Below are positions 7,666 to 16,849 of a stretch of 48,118 bases of DNA, piece by piece; positions within the stretch are counted from its first letter, which is position 1, and each line of letters opens with the position of its first letter. The translations under genes and the position numbers were made by a program. Origin of the DNA: Anaerolineae bacterium. GTDB taxonomy: Bacteria; Chloroflexota; Anaerolineae; Aggregatilineales; J027. A model generated the notes under the pieces. It saw only the letters and a list, made by a program, of their open reading frames with translations. It made no database searches and had not been told where the DNA came from. The DNA lies in NCBI GenBank assembly GCA_021463865.1, contig JAJTXY010000031.1, positions 1 to 48,118 on the forward strand. The letters are read 5' to 3'.

Positions 7666-8387
7666 CCCCCTCTGATAATTCTAATCACGCGAATGTTGCC
7701 ATCCGAGCAGTTGAAGTCCATAAAATCGTTCGAGTAGGCGAGGGTTCTTTGTCTATCATCAACGGCGTTACCCTTGATGTCCCTTGCGGGCAGATGTTAG
7801 CGATTGTTGGGCCGTCTGGCAGCGGCAAAAGCACCCTGATGGGTCTGCTAGGTGGGCTGGATACCCCATCCAAAGGCCGCATCTATTTGGACGGCATTGA
7901 TATTTCCGATATGAATGAATTTCATCTGACCCGTGTACGCAATGAAAAAATCGGCTTTGTTTTCCAGTTTTTTCACCTCATTCCCACACTGACAGCTCTC
8001 AAAAACGTCGCTCTACCAGTACGATTCGCTGTCCATCCGAAATATGACCCTAATGAACGGGCACGCGAACTGCTGACGCTGTTAGGCATGGCAGACCGAA
8101 CCCACCATCTACCCCGCCAATTATCAGGGGGGCAGCAGCAGCGGGTGGCAATTGCACGGGCGCTGGCTAATGCCCCACCCATTTTGTTGTGTGACGAACC
8201 AACAGGCAATCTGGATAGGAAATCTGGTCAGCAGGTCATTGATGCCCTCAAAGAAATCCGCCGCACGCTGAATACCACCGTGATTGTCGTGACGCACGAC
8301 CTCACGATTGCCGAACAAATGGATCGCGTGGTGAGTTTGGAAGATGGACAGTTGACCGAAGACCGCTTGATTGAGTTGGAAAGGTAA
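7662..8387 (+). CDS. ABC transporter ATPase, MacB/LolD type
   Basis: A 241-residue ATPase with Walker [11 protein letters not shown]-loop [18 protein letters not shown], signature [15 protein letters not shown], Walker [13 protein letters not shown] and H-loop VVTHD. The phrase [14 protein letters not shown] and DEPTGNLD are typical of the type VII (MacB, LolD, FtsE) group, which work by mechanotransmission instead of passing substrate through the membrane. It is coupled by overlap to xseB and is followed after five bases by the large FtsX-type permease, clearly its partner. Confidence 0.9.
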   Translation: MTPSDNSNHANVAIRAVEVHKIVRVGEGSLSIINGVTLDVPCGQMLAIVGPSGSGKSTLMGLLGGLDTPSKGRIYLDGIDISDMNEFHLTRVRNEKIGFVFQFFHLIPTLTALKNVALPVRFAVHPKYDPNERARELLTLLGMADRTHHLPRQLSGGQQQRVAIARALANAPPILLCDEPTGNLDRKSGQQVIDALKEIRRTLNTTVIVVTHDLTIAEQMDRVVSLEDGQLTEDRLIELER

Positions 8388-8392
8388 TCGGA

Positions 8393-11300
8393 ATGCAGCG
8401 GCTCCTGTTTTATACGGAACATTCACTTAATGATTTACGCATAGGCCGACTGCGTACCCTATTCGCAGTCTTGTGTATCGCTGCGGGGGTGGCGGTGGTC
8501 GTCAGCTTGCAGACGCTCGGCGATATGATGATGGAAAAATTGACCACCAATCTGCAAGAACTGAATCGCGGCGACATCAACATCATCCCGCCGATGCCGG
8601 GTGTGGAGCGTCAAGGGGATACCGAACCTGCCAAAAATGCGGGGTTGATTGAGCCAGCAGGCGCGGGAGCCTTTGTTTTTACGGATAAGGGCATCCGCGA
8701 AATTGAACGCTGGATTAAAGAGCGTGACCCCGATGCCGTCGTGAGTTATCGTCACCAATTTGCCCGCAGTCCCCTTGCCAACGCGGGTCTATCGAAAGAG
8801 GGACAAGACGAAACGGAGCCAGTCATTGGCTTGGTGATTGAAGTCAAGGATGCGCAGGGCAACTCGGTCTATCCGATTTATGGCGAAATCCGCACCGAAG
8901 ACGGCAAATTGTTAAGCGATGTGATGCGCGAACCGACGGATATTGTGGTCAGCGACAACGCGGCAGATGAACATGATCTCAAGATTGGGGATCAAGTCAA
9001 TTTGGGTGGGGCTGGGGATACGTTATTTACCATTCGCGGGATTGTGCCGATTGAAGCCGAAGCTCTGACCGATAACTTTGTAACAACGATTTTTGGTTTT
9101 TATTATGTGGATTTAAGCGCCGTCCCGCTCTATACCGATTATGATCCCGGTTTGGTAACGGATGCGGGCGACGGCAATCGTTACGCAGGCCAGTTGTATG
9201 TACGCCTATCGGATACCGACCCCGAACAGGTGCGTCTATTTGCCCAACAACTTCAAAATCGTTATCCCTTTGTGAATGCCCGTACTACTGCTGATTTACG
9301 TGACCGCAATTCCCAAATTGCCACCGCGCTCAAAAATTTGATGCTGATTATGGGTCTCGTATCCCTCTTAATTGGTGGCGTCGGCATCATCAATACCATG
9401 TTAGTCGTGGTGGCGCGGCGCACGGTTGAAATCGCGGTGCTGAAAACGATTGGCTTGCAAGCCCGCCAAGTGACCCTCTTGTTTATGATCGAGTCGGTTA
9501 TGATGGGTATTTTAGGCGGTGTGGTTGGCGTGCCATTCGGCTTATTTGCGGCGTGGGCGTTGCGTGGTTTTGCGGGGCAGGTTTGGGGCACAGAATTGGA
9601 TTGGATGTTTTCCAGTGGAGCGGTCATTCGGGGTTTCTTATTGGGCATCATCATCACCACCATTTTTGGATTTCTGCCGACCCTCATCGCCGGACAGGTG
9701 CGCCCCGGTAATGTTTTGCGCCCCAATGATACCCAACTCCCCAGTACGGGCATCTGGCAGTCGCTTTTAGTCATGACGGTGATTTTTGTGACGCTTGGCC
9801 TGATTGCGTGGACAATTTTGGGCAATGGCATTAGCCCTGACCCAGCCAGTCGTTGGAGTATCGTGAGTGTCGGGGCAGTGCTGGCCCTCTCGTTGGGGAT
9901 GGGTGGAGCAGCCGTCGCAGCCGGACGACCATTTTTGAAACGGCGTCCCCACGAATTAGGCACGATGGGCAGGATAGGGCGTTATTTATTGTTGACCATC
10001 GGAACCCTGTTTCAAACTGGGCTGCAAGGGGTTCTATTTTTTGCCATCGGGATTATTCTCATTGCCCTTGTCACAACCCATTTGACCGTGCCAACCGTGC
10101 TGGGGGCATTGATTGTTGGTGTCTTGATAGGCCTATTGTTAAGCCTACACGGATTACGTACCCAACCCAGCTTGGCAATGACAATGGGGGGCGGGCTAGT
10201 CGGTTTCGTAGCAATGGCAGCGGTTGGTGGTGCGATTGGCGCGGCAATGGGTTGGCCTGCCTATGAATGGCTGTACAAGTCCAGCCCGGATACATGGCAG
10301 ACAATCGTGGACGTTTCCATGAATATCGCGCTGGTCGAGGCGGCGCTGATATTGGTGGCTCTATTGTTTGCAGTGTTGTGGCTGCTGGTCGAATTAACCG
10401 CACGTTTTCCCAGTATGGGCCTACCGGATGTCAAGGTATCGCTGCGGGCCTTGTCCTCGAATCGCTGGCGGGTGTCCTCTACCCTGCTCGGTTTTATCAT
10501 CGGGGTCTTGGCGCTCAGTTTGGTCACTATGTTGGCAATTGCCGTAAAACGCCTTTTTGAAATTTCGTTGGAAGATACGCTCGGCGGCAATGTATTCGTG
10601 GCAACCGGATTTACCTCGGAGGAAACCCAGAATAGCTTGGTGAATGTGTTGGAGACCACCGATGGCGTTCATAGCTATACGTTGGTGACTAACTACATCA
10701 CTGATTTTGTGGAACTCCGCAAAGCCGATGGGCGGGTGCTGAAACGCACGGATTTGATTGCGGTAATCGGGCGTAGCGCTGGGGGTGACCTGAAACGAAC
10801 CCAACACCTGACCAATTTCTTTGATTTAACGGTTGGGCAAATAGATGGTCGTTCCGTCACCAGCACGCTGCCCGATAAAAATTTCAATGAAGGCAATCGC
10901 CAACTCAACGCGGGTGATGCTGGTGAACGAACCGTCGTTGTCACGGGTAATGAGGCAGTCCTAGCGGCGGGTATCGAGGCAGGCGATATTTTGGTGTTAG
11001 AATTTCCATCCTCTGGTGAAATCCTGAAGTTTCGGGTGGTGGGGGTATCTGATGAGCGATTAGGCGATATTCAATCGGCAGCAGGTAGCCCGATTTATGC
11101 CCCGATTGATGCCTTTAGCCAAACCCGCCCGAATGCCATTGGTGCAGTGGTGGATATTGATGAAAACCAGATAGGTCGTCTGCGCCGCCGCCTATCCACC
11201 GAAGTGGACTATACCTTTGTAATTGAAGCTAAACGTCTGAGTGAATTAGCCCAACGCCTGATTGACCAATTTACGTTGCTGCCTTTCTTGGTCTCGATTT

Positions 11301-11662
11301 TGACCTTGATTACCGGTGGGGTGGTTATTGCAAACTCGGTGGCCCTTAGTACGATGGAACGCCGCCGGGAGATCGGTATCATGAAATCACTGGGGGTACA
11401 GCGGGAACGGGTCTTGAGTATGCTGCTGATCGAAAATGGGCTGATGGGTTTTCTCGGCGGATTGATTGGCGTGGGGGCGTCGGTGCTGCTGCTTATTCAA
11501 ATCTGGGCGTGGATTTTTGAGGGTGACTTAACCGATGCCATCCCGATTGGCACAGCGTTGGGGTTAATGGCCTTGTGTATTGGAATTTCAGTGGTCGCCG
11601 CCATGTTAACTGCGTGGGGGGCAAGTGGCGAAAAACCGCTGAATGTGCTGCGGTATGAATAA
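8393..11662 (+). CDS. Duplicated FtsX/MacB-type ABC permease
   Basis: A 1089-residue permease that looks like two MacB units fused. Unit one: a first helix near residues 18-45, an extracytoplasmic MacB-like domain to about 300, then an FtsX core near 310-430 with TVEIAVLKTIGLQARQV. A block of extra helices spans about 455-645. Unit two: a helix near 700-720, a second extracytoplasmic domain to about 930, and an FtsX core near 960-1080 with RREIGIMKSLGVQRERV. Single MacB-type permeases are about 400-650 residues. The cargo is unknown; lipoprotein or peptide extrusion is typical of the family. Gene ends at a strong hairpin terminator. Confidence 0.85.
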   Translation: MQRLLFYTEHSLNDLRIGRLRTLFAVLCIAAGVAVVVSLQTLGDMMMEKLTTNLQELNRGDINIIPPMPGVERQGDTEPAKNAGLIEPAGAGAFVFTDKGIREIERWIKERDPDAVVSYRHQFARSPLANAGLSKEGQDETEPVIGLVIEVKDAQGNSVYPIYGEIRTEDGKLLSDVMREPTDIVVSDNAADEHDLKIGDQVNLGGAGDTLFTIRGIVPIEAEALTDNFVTTIFGFYYVDLSAVPLYTDYDPGLVTDAGDGNRYAGQLYVRLSDTDPEQVRLFAQQLQNRYPFVNARTTADLRDRNSQIATALKNLMLIMGLVSLLIGGVGIINTMLVVVARRTVEIAVLKTIGLQARQVTLLFMIESVMMGILGGVVGVPFGLFAAWALRGFAGQVWGTELDWMFSSGAVIRGFLLGIIITTIFGFLPTLIAGQVRPGNVLRPNDTQLPSTGIWQSLLVMTVIFVTLGLIAWTILGNGISPDPASRWSIVSVGAVLALSLGMGGAAVAAGRPFLKRRPHELGTMGRIGRYLLLTIGTLFQTGLQGVLFFAIGIILIALVTTHLTVPTVLGALIVGVLIGLLLSLHGLRTQPSLAMTMGGGLVGFVAMAAVGGAIGAAMGWPAYEWLYKSSPDTWQTIVDVSMNIALVEAALILVALLFAVLWLLVELTARFPSMGLPDVKVSLRALSSNRWRVSSTLLGFIIGVLALSLVTMLAIAVKRLFEISLEDTLGGNVFVATGFTSEETQNSLVNVLETTDGVHSYTLVTNYITDFVELRKADGRVLKRTDLIAVIGRSAGGDLKRTQHLTNFFDLTVGQIDGRSVTSTLPDKNFNEGNRQLNAGDAGERTVVVTGNEAVLAAGIEAGDILVLEFPSSGEILKFRVVGVSDERLGDIQSAAGSPIYAPIDAFSQTRPNAIGAVVDIDENQIGRLRRRLSTEVDYTFVIEAKRLSELAQRLIDQFTLLPFLVSILTLITGGVVIANSVALSTMERRREIGIMKSLGVQRERVLSMLLIENGLMGFLGGLIGVGASVLLLIQIWAWIFEGDLTDAIPIGTALGLMALCIGISVVAAMLTAWGASGEKPLNVLRYE

Positions 11663-11663
11663 T

Positions 11664-11714
11664 TACAAGGGCAGGCATTCATAACCTGCCCTTGTACAGT
11701 TTTTGGGTTTATTC
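11664..11714. terminator. Bidirectional terminator at a convergent junction
   Basis: TACAAGGGCAGG (11664-11675) pairs perfectly over 12 bases with CCTGCCCTTGTA (11685-11696), loop of nine. On the plus strand CAGTTTTTGGGTTT follows; on the minus strand the tail is ATTATTC. It lies between the permease gene and the minus-strand ATPase gene and can serve both. Confidence 0.82.
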
Positions 11715-13091
11715 CTCGGGTTGCAACCGTCGGATGTTGGGATTGAAGTTAGGATTGCTGATGCCGCTACTTTGAACAAAATAGGCCTTACACGCATCGT
11801 CAATCATTTGAGGTGTCATACGCGGCTGGATACCTTCATATTCCGCCATTGCCACAATGATTTTCAGAATATCGCGGGGATGAACGGCCTGCAATTCACG
11901 TCCTGTCTCCCGATACCAGCGCTGGATCAGATGCAAAAAGCCCTCTTTTTCCATCGGCACATTCATCACCTGTGACATACGGGCGAAAATTTGGAAGAAC
12001 ATGCGCTCATCCGGGCTTTCGACCTCGACCTTCATTTGGATACGCCGTAGGAATGCCCCATCCACCAATTGATTTGGGTCAAGATTGGTACTAAACACGA
12101 TGAGTTGGCGGAACGGCACTTGCAAGGTCTGTCCCGTTCGCAGTCGTAAAAAGTCATACCCCGATTCCAATGGCACAATCCAACGGTTAAGCAGTTCCTG
12201 TGGGCTAACCATTTGCCGTCCAAAGTCGTCAATCAGGAACATGCCTCCATTGGCTTTAAACTGAAGAGGCGCTTCATAAAACTTGGCGATGGTGTCATAG
12301 CGAAGGTCGAGTGCTGCCATCGTCAATTCACCACCCACCATGACTGCCGGACGATCCCACAATCCCCAACGACGGTCAATATTGCGGACTTCATCTATGA
12401 CCGGATGCCCTTCTTGGGCGGGCACAAACAACAGCGGATCATAGAGATTGACGATAAAGCCAGCAATGGTGACAGCATAAGGAATCCAAATCGGATCAGC
12501 CCCGCTGATGAGTTTAGCAATCGCTTGGGCCACCGTCGTTTTACCATTACCGGGAGGGCCATATAAGAACAACGATGTGCCGGAGTTCACCGCAGGGCCA
12601 ATGCGCCGATGAAATGTTTCTGGCAAAATAAGATGGTTCAGCGAATCTTTGACCTGATCCACTGTCATCCGCAACTTGCGATTGGTTTGCAGCACAATCG
12701 CTTGGGTATATTTTTCCATCGGCACAGGGGCAGGGCCAATATACTGACTGCGCTCCATCGCCTCACGCGCCCGTTTGGTGCCTTCGTCACTCAGAGCATA
12801 GACATAGCTGAAACGCCCCATTTTGCCTGCGCTGGCAACCTCGACAAACTTGTCATATTGCAGTTTTTCAAGGATATTGTCGAGCGTCTGAGGCTCCAAC
12901 TTGATGATGTCTGCAAAGCGCTTGACACTCACTTGGCCTTCGTTAAACAGGATGCGTACGATGATGTCAATAACAATGGAAACTGGAATGTCCAGATCGC
13001 TCGCAGTTTCAGGTGCTTGCAAAATCGGGCTAAGTGGATGAGCATATTGAAGATTATTCTGCAAACGACCAGTGGTCAATTCTGCATCCAT
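11709..13091 (-). CDS. AAA+ ATPase with N-terminal winged helix
   Basis: A 460-residue protein. Residues 30-110 look like a winged helix (ILFNEGQVSVKRFADIIKL, then a wing ending in YALSDEGTKRA). Residues 145-460 are an AAA+ module: Walker A GPPGNGKT at 178-185, Walker B GMFLIDDFG, sensor-1 LIVFSTNLDP, and a helical lid near HPRDILKIIVAMAEY. An atypical acidic insertion follows the Walker A strand. The combination is known from uncharacterised proteins in Chloroflexota and cyanobacteria, some near pilus genes. It is 21 bases downstream of a Pro/Gln-rich membrane protein gene. Function unknown; a remodelling or regulatory ATPase is plausible. Confidence 0.75.
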   Translation of the reverse strand: MDAELTTGRLQNNLQYAHPLSPILQAPETASDLDIPVSIVIDIIVRILFNEGQVSVKRFADIIKLEPQTLDNILEKLQYDKFVEVASAGKMGRFSYVYALSDEGTKRAREAMERSQYIGPAPVPMEKYTQAIVLQTNRKLRMTVDQVKDSLNHLILPETFHRRIGPAVNSGTSLFLYGPPGNGKTTVAQAIAKLISGADPIWIPYAVTIAGFIVNLYDPLLFVPAQEGHPVIDEVRNIDRRWGLWDRPAVMVGGELTMAALDLRYDTIAKFYEAPLQFKANGGMFLIDDFGRQMVSPQELLNRWIVPLESGYDFLRLRTGQTLQVPFRQLIVFSTNLDPNQLVDGAFLRRIQMKVEVESPDERMFFQIFARMSQVMNVPMEKEGFLHLIQRWYRETGRELQAVHPRDILKIIVAMAEYEGIQPRMTPQMIDDACKAYFVQSSGISNPNFNPNIRRLQPEE

Positions 13092-13112
13092 AAAAGAAAC
13101 AGTCCTCCCTAA

Positions 13113-14006
13113 CTAGGATCGGCGGAAAATACCAGACAAAATCATGATACCGGCAGTGATGATACACGTACCTAAATAGTAAGCGACAAGGGTCAAAAAG
13201 CCATTGTCATCGTTCGTCCCCGCAATCAATTGGGTAATGCTGTAGGAAATGAGCAGGGTCGCCAGTAATTGGGTAAGCGGGCTAACTCGCCATCCCATGA
13301 TACCTTTTTGGAAAACAATTGAACCAAATAACAAGATACCACTGAACAAAGGCCAATAGGAAGTCAGCCAATCCGGATTGGAGGTAAGGGCTAGGATGAC
13401 TGCAAAACCTAACAAAATGACCACCACACCCCACACAAGGGCTTCGAACTGACCTTCGCTAAATATTCCACCTCCACCCGTGCGGCGACGAGCAGGAGGT
13501 TGGCCCAGCGTATCATAGTTATCATAGTTCCGGCCTCGGCGCAAATCTGGCGCATTCGCATCTTCCAATCCACTGGAACGAGGGGCACCTGTTGTGGATG
13601 AACCACGCTGACCCCCACGTCGCGCTGTCGGCACGGGGTCATCCCACTCGGGTTCTTGTGGGGTATATGCGGGTGGTTGCTGGCCCGGCGATGGATAGCT
13701 TGGTTGTTGAGGCGGTTGCTGTGGTTGGCGCGGTTGTGGCCGGGGCTGCTGCGGTGGTTGCGGCGGCGGGTTATAGCCGGGAGGCGGATAATTACCCTGA
13801 TTGGGTGGAGGATAGTTGGGCTGCTGGGGCTGTTGGGGTTGTTGACGTGGTTGCTGCGGTCTGGGCTGGTCCGGGGGCGGATAATTGCTGCCGGGTGGAG
13901 GATAGTTGTCGGAGTTTTGGGGTGGGTAATTGTTTTGTGCGTAGCCTTGATTTTGCTGACGGCGATTACGCAAATCCGGCGGTTCAACCGGAGGTAGATT
14001 CGACAT
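13113..14006 (-). CDS. Pro/Gln-rich protein with four C-terminal membrane helices
   Basis: A 297-residue protein. Roughly the first 110 residues are low complexity, built of NYPPP, PQQP and RQPQQP units; residues 115-180 are charged and disordered. The last 110 residues hold four hydrophobic helices, including ALVWGVVVILLGFAVILAL and LLATLLISYSITQLIAG. The long tail would be cytoplasmic or surface exposed depending on topology. The frame extends to 14021, but GGAGG eight bases before the ATG at 14006 sets the start. It precedes the AAA+ ATPase gene in the same transcript. I do not recognise a family. Confidence 0.7.
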   Translation of the reverse strand: MSNLPPVEPPDLRNRRQQNQGYAQNNYPPQNSDNYPPPGSNYPPPDQPRPQQPRQQPQQPQQPNYPPPNQGNYPPPGYNPPPQPPQQPRPQPRQPQQPPQQPSYPSPGQQPPAYTPQEPEWDDPVPTARRGGQRGSSTTGAPRSSGLEDANAPDLRRGRNYDNYDTLGQPPARRRTGGGGIFSEGQFEALVWGVVVILLGFAVILALTSNPDWLTSYWPLFSGILLFGSIVFQKGIMGWRVSPLTQLLATLLISYSITQLIAGTNDDNGFLTLVAYYLGTCIITAGIMILSGIFRRS

Positions 14007-14244
14007 GAGGTTGGCCTCCAATGGTAAAACATGTGGCGAAGTTTATACATTATACGTCAGTTTATTTCTTACGCATTGTAGCACGATGCAAGTTGGAGGT
14101 GAAACTCGGCTTGACATTTTTCATAATATCGCCGAGCAGTCAAAGGTTTTAGTTGCAGACCATCACTTCAGGCTCTACAATCATAGTCGTTTCGCCGCCG
14201 TGGAAGGGAACGGCATTAACGACCATCTTCACTGGAGTTTAATT
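14007..14244. other. Divergent intergenic region with a small hairpin
   Basis: This 238-base gap must hold promoters for the membrane protein (minus) and the lipoprotein (plus). CTCGGC (14105-14110) and GCCGAG (14131-14136) can form a hairpin whose loop contains TTGACA (14111-14116) and TAATAT (14124-14129). Those two hexamers are only seven bases apart, so they cannot be one promoter. No convincing promoter pair was found. Confidence 0.4.
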
Positions 14245-15390
14245 ATGAGGCACGGCAAGCAGCAGTCCATCAGGTCAACCCTGCTGATGATAATGATCTT
14301 AATGTTGGCGATGCTTGCCTGCAATTTGTCACGCAGCGAGGATGATGGGGGGAACGGCGGCCAAGCCAATTCCGGCAACCCTTCCGTGACCATCCAATCA
14401 CCTGCCTCCAATACCAGTGTTCCACGTAATTCAGCCGTCACATTGCAAGTGAAAGCCACTGACCCCAGCGGTTCCGGTATTACCCGGGTTGAGCTTATGG
14501 TGAACAACATTATCGTTGACCAAAAGCCTTCCGCTTCTCCTGCTGGTGATAAAGAACTGACGGTGAACCTTACATGGACGGCCTCATCTGTTCCGGGTAC
14601 TTATACCCTAACGGTGCGCCCCTATCGTGGATTTACGCAGGGGCTTGCGGCAACGCTGCAAATCAATGTCACCGATTCGGCGGTTGCCCCGACACTTGCT
14701 GTTACCAACCCCAGTGGCACCGGGGGCTTTCCGACAGGTGCGCCAACGGTTGATCCTACCTGTCGTGCCCGTGTAGATATCAACGGCTTGCGGATGCGCT
14801 CACAACCGGATACAACCCGTGACAACGTGATTACCGAATTTGTCGTCAATGAAACACCGGTTGTGTTGGCCCGTCTTTCAGATAGCAGTTGGTATCAGGT
14901 GCAAGATACAACCAGCCCGCAAATTGGTTGGATTTCGGCGGCCTATGTGACATTGACAGGGAATTGCAACAGTATTCCCGTCTTGGCAGCGCCTTCAACA
15001 CCGACTCCAACAGCGACGACTCCCAGTCAGCCACAGACACAGCCCACTGATTTGGTAGCCCTTAGCCCAAGTGGTCTATTGCAGGTGCAGCTTGGCTCGA
15101 ATGGTACCGCCACTGCCGTCTATACCCTACTAATCCGAAACGATGGGGGACGCGACAGCGGTTCATTTGATGTATTGATTGCATTACCGGGTGGGGAGCA
15201 ATTGACCGTAAATGTACCCAATCTTGCCCCCGGTGCGGCAACAACCGTGCCTCAAAATGGCTTAAACATTACCTTTAGCGCACCCGGAACCCAGCGTATC
15301 TTGTATCAGGTGGATTTTGATAACAAAGTGACCGAGGCGAACGAAGGCAATAATATCGCATTTTTGGATGTGACAGTTTCTGCTCCCTGA
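14245..15390 (+). CDS. Secreted lipoprotein with Ig-like, SH3b and CARDB-like domains
   Basis: A 381-residue envelope protein. The N-terminus is a lipoprotein signal: basic residues, hydrophobic core, lipobox-like LAMLAC with Cys26. Residues about 45-140 form a Big/Ig-like beta domain (VTIQSPASNTSVPRN), residues about 170-240 an SH3b domain (DINGLRMRSQPD to WISAAYVTL), a Thr/Pro linker follows, and residues about 265-380 resemble CARDB (LLIRNDGGRDSGSFDVLIAL). SH3b and CARDB suggest binding to cell wall or other surface polymers. The frame runs upstream to 14005, but TGGAG at 14233-14237 and the signal peptide fix the ATG at 14245. Confidence 0.8.
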   Translation: MRHGKQQSIRSTLLMIMILMLAMLACNLSRSEDDGGNGGQANSGNPSVTIQSPASNTSVPRNSAVTLQVKATDPSGSGITRVELMVNNIIVDQKPSASPAGDKELTVNLTWTASSVPGTYTLTVRPYRGFTQGLAATLQINVTDSAVAPTLAVTNPSGTGGFPTGAPTVDPTCRARVDINGLRMRSQPDTTRDNVITEFVVNETPVVLARLSDSSWYQVQDTTSPQIGWISAAYVTLTGNCNSIPVLAAPSTPTPTATTPSQPQTQPTDLVALSPSGLLQVQLGSNGTATAVYTLLIRNDGGRDSGSFDVLIALPGGEQLTVNVPNLAPGAATTVPQNGLNITFSAPGTQRILYQVDFDNKVTEANEGNNIAFLDVTVSAP

Positions 15391-15678
15391 CGATATTGCA
15401 GGGTGTATGAGTTTTTGTTGCAAAGAATGGCCGTTCCATTTATCATTGTATTAGGGATACTCAAAAAGCCAGTTAGTGACTTGCCTGAACATTTTTTACC
15501 TCATCGCAAATGGGCAGTCCTTGATCATGAAGGTACAAAAAATCTTTTTGGTTATTACGAGTTTTCTTCTTAAAACTACTTTGTCGATGATCAAGGAAAA
15601 TCCAATAGCGATATTTGGGAGAAATACACTGGGCAACCTCCCGTTGCAGTGGTGATAAGGCAGGCTAACACGACATAT
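15391..15678. other. AT-rich structured leader upstream of otsB, with a 48-codon frame
   Basis: This 288-base gap is more AT-rich than its surroundings. TCCTTGATCAT (15518-15528) and ATGATCAAGGA (15587-15597) are a perfect 11-base inverted repeat 58 bases apart; inside it AGTTTT (15560-15565) and AAAACT (15572-15577) form another hairpin. A reading frame of 48 codons starts at ATG 15427 and stops at TAA 15571-15573; the same frame then stays open into otsB. No good ribosome binding site precedes 15427. It could be a leader RNA, a small mobile remnant, or a decayed 5' coding part; I cannot decide. Confidence 0.4.
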
Positions 15679-16521
15679 ATGCAAACCAAGACATCTTCCC
15701 TTCACTGGCGATCTGTAACCAATACTCTGCTGCAACCTCTTTTTAAAGCCAAACGACTTGGCTTCATCACCGATATGGATGGCACGATTAGCCATATCGC
15801 TGAAACACCGGAAGCGGCAGTCGTTACACCACGCAATCGTGAATTATTGGGCACATTTGTGTTGATGCTGCCAATGGTGGCGGTGGTTTCGGGTCGTGCG
15901 GTGCGCGATCTGCAAGCACGGGTTGCGGTGCCGGGAGTTGTCTATATTGGCAACAATGGCCTAGAGCGTTGGGTGGGGGGTGGCCGTGTGCTGAATGAAA
16001 ATGTGCGCCAACATCGCAAAGCCCTTGCCGCCGCGCTCGATGAACTACGTCCTCATATGACGGTTGGCATGTGGATTGAAGATAAGTATGCGACAGCCTC
16101 AATTAATTATCGCTTTACGCCTCAACCGGAAGCCGCTGCGGAAAGTTTAGAGCCGATTGTCCGAGAAGTCGCTTCCCGACATGGCCTCATGGTTAAATTG
16201 GGTAAACGCCTCTTTGAAATTCGTCCTCCGCTGGAAGTCAACAAATCAACTGTTATTGCCCAAATTGTTGAAGAAGCGCAATTGGATGCCCTACTGTACA
16301 TTGGGGATGATCAAAGTGACCTTGATCCACTCCACATGGTTCAAAAACTGCGCTCAAGTGAAAATTGTTATGCGGTAGGCTGCGGTGTTTTGAATTCCGA
16401 ACCTGAGATGGCAGGCGTACTTCAAACATCGGCGGATGTGTTAATAAACGATGTCAACGATGTCGAAGCCTTTTTAGGGTGGCTGTCCGAAACCCTGTCC
16501 CTTGCGCGTGAGCGTAGTTAA
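15679..16521 (+). CDS. otsB: Trehalose-6-phosphate phosphatase
   Basis: A 280-residue HAD-superfamily phosphatase that releases trehalose from trehalose 6-phosphate. Motif I is ITDMDGTIS with nucleophile Asp32 and acid/base Asp34; motif II VVSGRAVRDL; the cap begins around YIGNNGLERW; motif III/IV is LYIGDDQSDLD with the metal-binding aspartates. The partner synthase OtsA is not in the window. GTG at 15649 is an alternative start in frame; ATG at 15679 is preferred, with AAGGCAGG at 15658-15665 as a distant ribosome binding site. It ends two bases before the convergent small membrane protein gene, without a visible terminator. Confidence 0.85.
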   Translation: MQTKTSSLHWRSVTNTLLQPLFKAKRLGFITDMDGTISHIAETPEAAVVTPRNRELLGTFVLMLPMVAVVSGRAVRDLQARVAVPGVVYIGNNGLERWVGGGRVLNENVRQHRKALAAALDELRPHMTVGMWIEDKYATASINYRFTPQPEAAAESLEPIVREVASRHGLMVKLGKRLFEIRPPLEVNKSTVIAQIVEEAQLDALLYIGDDQSDLDPLHMVQKLRSSENCYAVGCGVLNSEPEMAGVLQTSADVLINDVNDVEAFLGWLSETLSLARERS

Positions 16522-16522
16522 T

Positions 16523-16849
16523 TTACGAATAAAGCGCCATTAACCCGACCAGAAAAACGCTGATACCGGCCCGTATGCCATGATGTACCCAATTGGGGCC
16601 GTTTTCGTTGAGTGCATAGCCGTTTAAGATAGCGGCTATATCAATCGAAATAACGCCGATGCCTGCTGCCAGTGCGCCAAGTGTGACATCCTGCGTAGCC
16701 ATAAAAACCCCCACCAAGATATTCAATGCCCCTAACATACAGAGACCAAAATTGAGGAGTGGGATTTTATGCTCCCTAAAAGCCAATCCCATTGGGACAG
16801 CATGGATCAACGCAAAAATTGCCAGCAAAACCGCCGCCGCCACATTCAT
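16523..16849 (-). CDS. Small four-helix membrane protein
   Basis: A 108-residue protein consisting of four hydrophobic segments (about residues 3-20, 30-50, 55-75 and 88-107) with short loops and a conserved-looking ALNGYALNENGPNWVHHGIR. It resembles small DUF-type membrane proteins, but I do not recognise the family. Its ATG overlaps the stop of hrcA (shared ATGA at 16846-16849), so it is translationally coupled to the heat-shock repressor and probably made with it. Confidence 0.65.
   Translation of the reverse strand: MNVAAAVLLAIFALIHAVPMGLAFREHKIPLLNFGLCMLGALNILVGVFMATQDVTLGALAAGIGVISIDIAAILNGYALNENGPNWVHHGIRAGISVFLVGLMALYS

Noticed and set aside
9262-9963. 233-codon minus-strand frame inside the large permease gene
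   Set aside because: Shadow of a strongly biased gene: no ribosome binding site, no domain, and the permease frame has clear FtsX motifs.
13650-13920. CRISPR-like regular repeats
   Set aside because: The periodicity is that of Pro/Gln codon repeats in a coding frame; units vary in length and no spacers exist.
13409-14050. Long open frames on both strands across the Pro/Gln-rich gene
   Set aside because: They arise from the repetitive CCN/CAR codons, show only Arg/His/Asn- or Val/Ala/Gly-rich nonsense, and lack ribosome binding sites. The frame with the GGAGG site and membrane helices is the gene.
14111-14129. TTGACA and TAATAT as a promoter for the lipoprotein gene
   Set aside because: Spacing of seven bases is not workable for sigma70.
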